DNA of 64,000 nucleotides from Acanthochromis polyacanthus (Eukaryota; Chordata; Actinopteri; Pomacentridae): positions 41,951,474 through 42,015,473 of the forward strand of contig NC_067113.1 of assembly GCF_021347895.1 (NCBI RefSeq), written 5' to 3'. The notes under the pieces are model-generated. The model worked only from the letters and a program-made list of their open reading frames with translations, was not told where the DNA came from and did no database searches. The position numbers and the translations under genes are program-made. Below, one piece after another: positions 24,301 through 36,300 of this stretch (positions within the stretch are counted from its first letter, which is position 1; every line of letters starts with the position of its first letter).

Positions 24301-27300
24301 ATCGTGCATATATGATGTATGCAGGATACAGCATGGACATCCGTCTGTGTTCCGCGCTCCGGTCGGATGGTGATTTCTCTTGCATTGCGCGCTCACTTCC
24401 GCTTTTGATGACGTGTCGTGCTCAGACGATTCGTCGACGCGTCGTTAGTTGCAGCCCTACTCAGTTGTATATCTAATCTTTCTGTAAAAATGCCATGTGG
24501 TGTTTGGTTATAGACGGCCATGTTGATTTTAGGCCTGAAAACAGCAAAAATGTCAACGATGATACCTGGTCTATTTAGTTACAGATAGTCACACAACTAT
24601 GACTATATATTGACCCATTTGTTTTAGGATTATATATTTTAAGAACTGAAAGTTTCAACAAGTGTTCAGTCCTGCTTGTAAACAGTATTCTTGGGTACAA
24701 TGTTGGGTATTCTCAAAACTCTGCATGGTGATTAAAAAGTGAAAGCAATAACTACAGGGTTTTTTTTGCATATGGTTCAGTAGATGTAAAATGAAATACA
24801 CTAAAACATAAGAAATGTACATGAGATGGACAAACAGCAGAGTATGAGCTGATGCAGTCCAGTTTTAGTTTCCATCTTACCAAACTCAACATCTCTCGCT
24901 TCTTCGTCTCCTCTGCCTCTTTGTAATAAAGTTGTGGTTGGGGATGCCCGCCTGGTACGTGGCGGCTTGCCGAGCCAACGTGAAGAGCGGTGCAATCATG
25001 TCGGCCCTGTCCGACACCGAGATCCAGAGGGAGATTGGGATCAGTAACCCTTTGCACCGGCTCAAACTTCGCTTGGCCATCCAGGAAATGGTCTCCCTCA
25101 CCAGCCCCTCGGCCCCGCCCACCTCCAGAACCGTGAGTAACACAGAAAAAGTGGAAAAATGGACGCAGACAGGCATTTTATTTTCAATGAACATTTGCTC
25201 AGGGCAACACTGATCTGGAGGAAGAAGTGACCTCATAGTTAGTTTGAAATGACGAGAAAGGTACCAGGACAATGCTAATTACATCCAGGGTAATCAGTGT
25301 ATTGGTTTTCCAGCCAAGAAATAGCACTGTAATATCACTGAAGTGATGATGGAGCTTCTGAAGCATAGAATCTCAGCACAAGGTCACAGAAATTGGAAAA
25401 TAACTAGCTTAGCCCTGTCAGTAAGTAACTGAATCCACTGACCAGTACCTCAAAAACTTTATTTAGAGATACTGGTTGGACAGTTTTTATGCTAAGCTCA
25501 GCTAACTCTTAGCCAGAAAGCTGTTGAATTATATCTTTAATTATCCCTCTATTTATTTCACATTTCACATATTTTTGTTTTAGTAATTTTACAGGTCCCA
25601 TATTGTGCCTTTGTTCAACAAATTAATGAATGTCTCACATCACTTGCACTGATGGAGATGCTCTAAATCTCATTGTACTTGTGTATAGTGACAATAAAAG
25701 GCATTCTATTCTATTCTATTCTATTCTATTCTATGTGCCTAGTATGTGCCTTTCAGCTTTTCAGCTCAAAATACTGCAAAGATGGTTAAATTCACCATGA
25801 CAGGCTGTTTCAGTGTCTGAAACTTTCAGTACAGTTGAGCTGCTGCTGGCCACGCCTCCTTCAGGAAGAAAACTCTATTTCTGTTATTGATCACTTGGAG
25901 TGTCAGTTCTCTTAATGATTTTACATAAAATATTGATGAACTGACGCGAAAGCACAGAAACTCACTCGGTCATTGTTCTTAAAGTCTCCACCATTTCTAA
26001 ATGTCTGTCAGAGTTAAGAGTTTTTACAGAACTCTGACTTTAGAGCATACAATCGAAGCTAATGGTAGCGTTAGCCACATTAGCCACATTAGCCACACAA
26101 TGTGTAAACGCTACAGATTCTCCTTGTGTTTAACCCTGTAAAACCCACTGTTGTAAAAATACAACCTCTGTTTTATTTTATTTTTTATTATTGTTATCAT
26201 TATTATTATTATTTGTATCTAAATAAATCTACATTATTTTTGCTATTTGTTCTTTGGTTATATATTTTATATAGAGAGATTTTTTTTTAATTATTGATTT
26301 TATTATTTATATACAAATATATATGTTGTTCTTGCTCATTGTTCGATATTTGGGTTTTAGAGGGTTAAATGAGATTACCATCATTGATCAAAGTTATGCA
26401 GGGGTCTCCAGTTCCTCAGATGCTGGGAGTGCATGAAGACTCTCGTGTTCACTCATACAGACAACAGCAGAACATTTGGCGTGTTTTGCTCGTGGTTGAG
26501 ACATTGTAGAGTTAGCAGAAGTCAACACATTCGCATCATATCAGCTTTTACTTTACACCTTCAAGTTTCTAACAATCACAAAACACAATAAAAACAGATT
26601 TTTACAAAATGTGACCTTTAAATCATACACTATGTGTTGAAATTCTATATATGTTTGTCCTTTGTAAATTGTCTTTTTGTGTTTGTTGTGTTTCTTATAT
26701 AATTTGTATGACTTGTGAAAAACCTTGTTGTTGAAAAGCTCAACACGTAAACTTATTTTCTCCTTCCTGGAAGCAAAAGTGAAACATCAACAAGCAAAGC
26801 GCTCTGAAATCGGTAGCTCAGAAAGACTAGATGCATTTTTTCCCCCTCAAGTAACAACAAGAGCTCCTGACTTGTTTTACTCAGTGTTTTTCCAACACTC
26901 TAGCCAGAGAAAAATGGTTGCTTGACACAAAAATATGTAATTTCTACCTCCGAAGCAAATGTTTGTGTGAACGAATGTCCTCTCTGCTTCCATGTACCAC
27001 GCCTTCACACATGGGTAACGCGAGTAGGTGGCGAGGAAATGATTAGCAAACAGAAGGATCGCACCGAGCTCACTTTGTCTGCAACATCTATATTTGTATC
27101 TATATGCGTTTTTAAACCCACAGTCTTGGAGATGAGTGAATATTACAGTGGGAGTCTGAGACGACCCAGACTGTAAAACATTGCTCCGGCGTGTACTGTA
27201 ATTTAGCTCTCAAGTTATTCCACACCACGGTTGCTTTCACAGCTCCCTGTTGTCATGGTAATTGCATACAGTCTCTAAGGACTCTGCTGTTTCTTAATGA

Positions 27301-30300
27301 TAGCAACTGTTCACACTGCAGAGCAAGGACTAATGCGCTGCGTACAGAAGGTACACACACAGCGACAATGCGGCCCATATATCACACAGACGTGAGAAGT
27401 TGTGCGCTGTCATATAAACCCAGCTCAGAACATTCATTAAAGTTTGTGTGTTAAGATGACTATACTAGCATGCATGCGACCATCATAACTCAGAATCTCC
27501 GGCACTTTTTCTGTCCCCTCTTGTTGTTAAATGCCAGTACTCTCCCCCGTCTTACTCCTTTGCCTCACCCCGTCTTCTACCACTTAGCTCCACTTCCACA
27601 CCTCATGAAATTTTCATTACGGAGCACGAGACTCCATGTCAACTCCCCCAGCTATGACGGGATTGTTGTCGCACTTAAAACCCTCCATGCACTTAACAGA
27701 GGGGGTTAATTGACCTTGTAAATGGGGCATACGTCAAGCAGAACAGTCGTTTTGCCTCACCTTTTTACAGCCAGAGACCCACAAACATGCGGTGAGAACA
27801 TCTGAGCCTGTCCTACAGAACAGATCAGGGGTGTCAAACTCATTTTCGTGCAGGTGCTGCATTCAACCCAATTTGATCTCAAGTGGGCCGGACCAGTAAG
27901 GAATAGTGTTTTTACATAACATTATGAACAAACTGAAATTTGTTAAGAAAAATCTTTTTTTTTTCAACAATATTATGCCTCAGTTTATCACTTAGACATT
28001 ACGACTTCCAGATCACAGTGTTTCAACAAAAGCACAAAACATTCAGTTTCAGGTATCTGGAACTGAACAATATAGCACTTTACTTTGACGACAAAAACAA
28101 GACAAAATATTATGAAAATAAACCACAAAATGACAAAAAATGAGACAAACGATGCGAAACAAAACAAAAAAAGAGACAAAAAATTAGGCAAAAAAAGTTA
28201 CAAAGAGACAACAAAAAGGACAAATGACAAAAGCAAGGCAAGAAATGGCAAAAAGCATGAAACAAAACGAGACAAATGATGCACAAAACCATGAATGAAG
28301 CGAAACACAAAACGACAAAAATAAGACAAAAACATAAGCGAGACATAAAGGAACCGCAAAACAACAAAAACGCGAGACAAACAGCATAAGTCAGACAAAA
28401 AGAAGATGAAATATTACAAAAATGATACACAAAACAACAACAGAATAATGAGCAAGCTAATATTTGACTTTACGATCAAAACAACTTGTCTTGGTTGTCT
28501 GTAATTTTTACACTTAAGGTCATCACGTGGGCCACATGTTTGACACCTCTGGATTAGATCAACCACTGCTACCTCACACTCTGCTTATCTTAGACATTGA
28601 CAGCTTGAGTTTATTCTGTGACTGCAGAACAGACTCCTGTTACCATGAGAATGCATCCAAATGTAGAATGGATACAGAGGAGGAAGCATTTAATTAAAGG
28701 GTTATTTCACTCAAAGTACAAATACACTTATGCTTAATTACTTGTGGCCACAAAAGGTAGTTCTGGAAATGGAAAGACACCACTGTTATTTATGAGTAAT
28801 TCCATTCTTCTGCATTGTATTGTGGAGACAAATTGCAGATGAAGCTGGACAAAGACCTAAAATGACTGGATGGTTTGCCCTCTGAAGCCCTACACACAGC
28901 AGCAAGTTTCAATTCACCAAAATGACAGTATTATTCATAGCCAGTGGTCACACTTTGCAGTCGCATTAAGTAAAATTAATCAGGGAATTTTAAATGGTTT
29001 CATTGTTTTTATTTTACATTTTTTGACAATGTAATGACACAAAAGACGTTTTTTAATTCTCTCTACTTGTAGCAATGCTTGTACTGTTTCCATATAAATA
29101 CAGAACTCCATAGTGAAGTGAGACATGAACCAAAAATTGAGCAAAAACTGCCCAGAGGCTGCTTCGGTTCTCGAAGAATTAATTGCTAATTTTTAAGTCA
29201 TTTTAAACCTCAAAATGCTCGACATTGTTTTGGCGCATTCAGCAATAAATTGGAAACGAAAAGACACCAAAAAATGAGGGGTGATGTGGCAGATACCATT
29301 AGATGTGGTGTTTTTTGGATTTTTTTGTAATTTGAGCGACCCTCTGCTGGTAGAAGATGGAGGGAGAGAGATGAGTAACGTGGGGTTTGTGTGTCTGTTG
29401 GTGTTATTGGTACTAATTTGTTCTCTGTTGTGCATGGCAGTCGTCTTCTGTTGGGATGTTCTGTTCTGTGCTGCGTTTTTTTTTTTTGTCCTTTGCCCTT
29501 CGACCCCCTTCGGGTTTGGGGCCAGTTCATCATCTGACTGTGATGCTATAACACTATTGGCTTACAGTGGTGCTGCTCTTCTTCTTTAACACTGCTTGCC
29601 CCTTCTACCGGACCTCTTCTACCGACCCTGCTGCTGCTGCTCCGTCTCCTGGGCTCTGCCCCTCGTAGCCATCAGGCAATGTATGGGTGACCCATGAGGA
29701 GATGGAGACCCTGGCAGCCCCTTCCAAAACGGTCAGTCCCACTGTTTCTTCTACTGTCTCCCTTTCCTTTCTGTATGCCCCGTGTCATGTGAGTGTATGA
29801 AAGTGGATCTCAGAGGGGCTGAATGTGATCTATGACCGTGTTCAGAGCTTCGAAAACTTCGAAAAAGCATTCGGAGGGCAGCAGGATTTATTGGTCAACA
29901 AACAATCCAGGAGTCATTCTTAGCAGTGATCACACCCCAAGAAGAACTGAAGATACTCAGCTGTGCACCGTCTTTTATGCTGTGAGAGTTGGTCATTTTT
30001 CCATGTCTATAGGGTTAGTCTGATAGGAGTGACACTTTTGACACCATTATACTTTTCTAAATCTATTATTGGTCAGATCATGACGTCAGGCTATCATATT
30101 TCACCCCAAGATCTCACTTTACAGAAGACATTACACTGGAAAAAATGCTCCTCTCAAAACAAGAAAAAAAGCTTATTTTAAGGAACTTTTACCTTGAAAT
30201 AAATGAAAAAGAATCTGCCATTAGAACAAGTGAAAAATGGCTTGGTAAGATTTCTTGAAATAAGATATGATATTTAGAATACTGAGATCTCAAAATTAGC

Positions 30301-33300
30301 TGGGAAAACTTATTTTAAGCTGTATTTTGTCAGGATTGTCAAGCTTAGATGTCTTAAAATAAGCCAGACATGTTAAAGAAATAGCCGTGTTTCACTCAAA
30401 AATAGATTTTGGCTTTCATGTAACCTCCTAATTTGAGATGTATTAAACTTATTTCGAGCTTTCTTGTAAAATACAACTCAAAACAAGATAATTTCAAGGA
30501 TTTTCTTTTGGTTTAACAAGATATTTAAGATGCATTGTCTTAAAACAAGTCCCTCCATCTTGCTGAAATGTCAAGTTAATTTATCTTAAATTGAGTGGGA
30601 TGAGACATTTGGACTAAAAATAAGACCTATAAACTTTTTTGAATTTAATGCACTGTAGGTTATCATTAGGTCATCTTTTACAGAGAACATGCCCAGACAT
30701 GTTCAGATTTTTTGCTCCACATCTTACCCTTATTATTTTGTGATAAATTTTCATGCATATTATTCTAATATATGTTAAATGTTATAATACCTTAAGTTTA
30801 CACCATTATGTTTTGAGTACATATGTTTTACTTCTGGTCTTTAGTCTTATAGCATTTGCCATAGTTATATCATCTCTTATTTTTACCACATCATAGCCAA
30901 AAAATATTACACCGCAAACGAGGAGAGATGGTGACTGATGGAGAAAGCATGCAAACTGAACCAGCTCCCTGCTCTGTGAACCTCGTGTTAATGCTAATAG
31001 CGGTGAAGTTTTAAAGTCAGATTTTCGCTGTTGTTCGGTTCAGTCCATCTCCATAATGAAGGTCACGAATCATCAAGGCTAGGCTGTTTATTTCTCTTGC
31101 AGATCTCTAAGATATTTAAATCACATTTAGCAGCCAGATTTTCCAGGTTGGCACATCGGGGAGTCTGCCTAATGAAGCTGCATGTGAAATGTAGCATTTG
31201 TATCCAAAAAAACCCTTCTTAACACGGGCAAAAATAAAGACAAACATGCAGAGATCTTATGCGCAGTGAGGTTTGAACTCCACGTTATTGGTAAGTATCT
31301 GTTGTGCTGCAGCAGGAAGGTTTATCTTAATGTAATAATTAGGTATAATCATGGAATCGAACACGACTGGATTCAGAATCCATCAGTACCTTTGCTCCAC
31401 AGTAGCACAAAACTACTTCAACTCTGAGTGCTGAACACACTCACATTGCAATTCCAAGGTTTTATTTTAATGGCCTTCCTTTCTTATAAAAATCAGCATA
31501 TATTATAAGCATCTCGCAATATCTTCTCTCTGCCTGCAGGAACTACAAAGCTAAAAGTCAGTCTAATAGAATTTTTAGCTCATTAGCAACCTATTTCCAA
31601 CCCAAATGGAAGCTGTCAGGCCAGGCCACATTTGAGCTTAAAAAAGCAATTTAGGGCTGCACTTTCTTTCCTTTTAACTTTCTTGAAAGCTAGTTTCAGT
31701 TTGTTCAAGGTTTGTTGGAATTCAGCAGAAGTTGGGAATGAATTTCATATGACTTGAGTGCAGAGGCGGCAGAGGCGAGCTTGAGGATAACAGAAAGGCG
31801 TTTGGCTCTTGTTGCTTTTGACACTTTGGTTGTGAATGTCAACAACGTTAGTGAAGTATAACAGCTGCTACTTTTTAATGTTGTTTGCTCATTGCTTTTT
31901 AGACAGTTTGCCCGTGATTCTGCATTTTCTCTCATGAGTATGCTTGATCTTTCCTTGTGCTCGAATCAGAAGTCAGAGTCTGAAGAGGGAAGCTGGGCAC
32001 AGGTAAGAAAAAAACTCCTGTCGCTGAAAATGTGCACTGTTCAAGCATTGGTTATTTATTGAGGATCATAATAATGGGAGAGTGTACTGATTTCATTCTT
32101 CCTGCCAGACGCTTGCTTATGGCGACATGAACCATGAGTGGATAGGGAACGAGTGGCTGCCCAGTCTAGGACTACCTCAGTACCGCAGCTACTTCATGGA
32201 GTGCCTAGTGGACGCCCGCATGCTGGACCACCTCACCAAGAAGGACCTGAGGGTGCACCTTAAAATGGTGGACAGCTTCCACAGGTACAGAACTCAAGTC
32301 ACTCACTCTCTTCATAGCTGGAAGAAGACAAAAATATCTAGTTCCTCTAAAAAGATTCAAAGATGTTAACGAGCAATCCGAGATTTCTGACCTCCGCCAA
32401 GGGAAGATGATACCAAGTTGGAAAATCTAAATCCGGATCCAGAATCCAGATCCTTAACCGGATCAACACAAAATTTGAATGGAGTCTTCCCTGGGCCAAG
32501 ATCCACCTCTGGTGAAAATTTCACGAAGATCCGACAAGTAGTTTCCGAGAAATCCTGTCCACAGACACGCACACAGACAGACAAGTAAATAAACGGACCC
32601 GATCGCATAACCTCCTTGGTGGAGGTAATTATGCATACAGTTTTACACTATTGTTCAAAAGTTTGGGGTCACCCAGACAATTTCATGTTTTCCATGAAAA
32701 CTCCCACTTTTATTCTTGTGCTAACATAACTGTACAAGGGTTTTCTAATCATCAGTTAGCCTTTCAGCACCATTAGCTAACACAATGTAGCATTAGAACA
32801 CAGGAGTGATGGTTGCTGGAAATGTTCCTCTGTACCCCTATGGAGATATTCCATTAAAAATCAGCAGCTAGAATAGTCATTTACCACATCAACAATGTCT
32901 AGACTGTATTTTTGATTCTTTCAGTGTTAAAAATAAAGACATTTTTAAGTGACCCCAAACTTAGTATAGAGTATATATTTACATCTAGTAATTCCTTCTG
33001 TTAAGGGTGTTTTTTGGATGTGCTGAGCACCAGTTGTTGCACATGGTTAACGTTTTTCTCTTGTGTGTTTTTCTGACATCAGAACAAGTTTACAGTACGG
33101 CATCATGTGTCTGAAGAAGCTCAACTATGACCGAAAAGAACTGGAGAGACGCAGGGAGCAGAGCCAGCATGAAATGAGAGGCAAGAATACACAAAATGCA
33201 AACTAATCCCCCTCAGACTGAAGCAAGTCAACACGTAAAAAGACATGTATGAAGTTTATACTTGTTCCTGCAGACGTACTGGTGTGGAGTAATGAGCGGG

Positions 33301-36300
33301 TCATCCGCTGGGTGCAGAGTATAGGCCTGAGGGACTACGCCAACATCCTACTGGAGAGCGGTGTGCACGGCGCTCTGGTCGCCCTCGACGACAACTTTGA
33401 CTACAGCAGTCTGGCGCTGCTCCTCCAGATCCCCAACCAAAACACTCAGGTGCTGCAGCAACACTATGCTATACAATATTTATTTTCCGTGTAAAATTTG
33501 ATAGATTGACAAAAAAATATCTTTCATGATTAGCTCAACTTAATAAAAATAACACAATCAAAACAATTGTTGAATAAACTCGTTTTATTATTGTTTAGCT
33601 AATTAGGTGTTTTTTAATAAATTTGGATGATTGTTTAGTTGACATTTTAGTGATATCCAGTAAGTTTTTTTATTAAAAACCAAGACATAAAATGACAAAA
33701 ACGAGATAGAAAATGACAGAACCAAGACACAACATGACAAAAACAAGGCAGAAAACGACAGAACCAAGACACAAAATGACAAAAACGAGATAGAAAACGA
33801 CAGAACCAAGACACAGAATGACAAAAACGAGATAGAAAACGACAGAACCAAGACACAGAATGACAAAAACGAGATAGAAAACGACAGAACCAAGACACAA
33901 AATGACAAAAACGAGATAGAAAACGACAGAACCAAGACACAGAATGACAAAAACGAGATAGAAAACGACAGAACCAAGACACAGAATGACAAAAACGAGA
34001 TAGAAAACGACAGAACCAAGACACAAAATGACAAAAACGAGATAGAAAACAACAGAACCAAGACACAAAATGACAAAAACGAGATAGAAAACGACAGAAC
34101 CAAGACACAAAATGACAAAAACGAGACAAAAAGAAAACGACAGAACCAAGACACAGAATGACAAAAACGAGATAGAAAACGACAGAACCAAGACACAGAA
34201 TGACAAAAACGAGATAGAAAACGACAGAACCAAGACACAGAATGACAAAAACGAGATAGAAAACGACAGAACCAAGACACAAAATGACAAAAACGAGATA
34301 GAAAACGACAGAACCAAGACACAAAATGACAAAAACGAGATAGAAAACGACAGAACCAAGACACAAAATGACAAAAACGAGATAGAAAACGACAGAACCA
34401 AGACACAAAATGACAAAAACGAGATAGAAAACGACAGAACCAAGACACAAAATGACAAAAACGAGATAGAAAACGACAGAAACAAGACACAAAATGACAA
34501 AAACGAGACAGAAAATGTATCAATCAAAACAATTTTTGAAAAAGCTCATTTTATTACTGTTTAGCTAATTAGAAGGTGGTTGTTATTAAATTCGGACAGT
34601 TATTTAGTTGACATTTTAGTGATAACCAGTCATATTTTATTAATAAGTGATTGTTTCCATAATAAATAGTTATGGAATTTATAAAGACATGATCATAATG
34701 AACATAAAAAACTTTTTTTTTTTACTTTTAATAAAAATGTGTGCAAGTTTTATCCCATGGACTTCAAAAGTCCCTCAATTATGTACTGACCCAGATAATG
34801 AACTTGCGTTAACATACAGTTCTCCTCCTTTTCCAAATGTCTTGGTCTAGATATAGTTTTACTGGTTTTCCACGTTCAATATAGAAAATCCTTATTGCGC
34901 ATGAGACATTGTGCAAGTGTTTTTGGCACTGATAAGCAAATTTTAAGGTGCGGAATATGTGCAGAGATATCATCTGTCACCAGCTTCATTCCAAAAATAG
35001 AGGAATGTTGGTATCAGCCTTCAAAAGCGAGTGCAATCTAAATCAGAACATGCAGATTTGCCAACTGTCACCCTGGCACGTTGCCCTGTGAATTTTCACT
35101 GCTTATCTTCATCTATACTCGGGTAAAATGGATACACAGCACAAATAACGCAACATGTCAGCTGCCTCTGTTACCAGGCTGCTAAAAATAGGCGGCCTTG
35201 TGAAAATTAGAATGCGTTGTAATTTATTTTCTCCTCGTTCTCCTCAGGCACGTCAGATTCTGGAGCGAGAGTACAATAATCTGCTGGCGCTGGGCACTGA
35301 CAGGAGACTGGATGAGGTGAGACACAAGAAGACATCACACCGCTGTGAGGTGGAGTGGCAGAACAAAGCTTTGCAGTCCTTTCAGAGGATTTGTAACAGC
35401 AACTTGATTAGATGGTTAAACAGATTTTACTGATTCATAATGTCATGTTGTTTATTATGTAAATGTGATCAGTTAAATGAAGCTGCCTCGTCAGTAATGT
35501 GTTTAAAGTATACACTATATTCAACCCTCTGAACCCCAAAACCCTCAATTGGGTTTGAAAGGCTGACCAGTTCAGCGTGTTTTCCTTTTTCCGTGCATTA
35601 GTGCGACGACAAAGACTTCCGAGGTCCGTCGTGGCGGAGGCAGTTCCCTCCCCGGGACGTCCACGGTATCAGTATGATGCCTGGATCAGCAGAAACGCTC
35701 CCCGCAGGATTCCGCCTCACTGCGACGTCCGGTCACTCCCGAAGACTGCCCCCTGAGGGTAAGAGCTTGCCTCTGCACTTTAATTCACCCATTGGCAGCT
35801 TTTTTTCTTTCTTTCTTACTCACAAAGCAATCTACTGGCTGGTATTGTTTTATAGCACATGAAATGTAGCAAAGCTGGATATTTTTCTGCAGTCTGGCTT
35901 TTAGAAACAAAAACACAAAGGTTCTGCACAGGTAGATGAAAGCACCACACCTGGGAGCAGAAGTTTCTGCTCTCGGGAGCATTCTCACTGTGTCTCTTGT
36001 TTTCTCTGACTCTGTGACGGCTGTTCTGCAGTCCTCTATGAGGCGCTGGACGACAGTCCTGACGACATGTATTTGGATTGGTTTCAAGGTCAGATATGCC
36101 CCTCTGAAGGCTCCGGGCTTGTTGGCCCTGCGTGTATTATTATGACTACTCTACATCTACTCCTCCCTCTTCACATGATCTCTGCCAACCACTGTCCTGC
36201 TGTATCTCTCCTTTTTTTCATGTGGTCGCTCACCCTCGCCTTTCTTCTCTCTTTCTAACTCCACTACTCTTAAATCTCTAACTCCAAGGGTGTTGTTTTG

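Noticed and set aside
33681..34514. CRISPR-like array
   Set aside because: The unit is a plain tandem repeat without unique spacers, in a vertebrate intron.
33603..34527. Long open frames (150 to 306 codons) over the minisatellite
   Set aside because: They are periodic translations of the 42-bp unit, open in several frames on both strands. They have no start context, no domain and no conserved composition.
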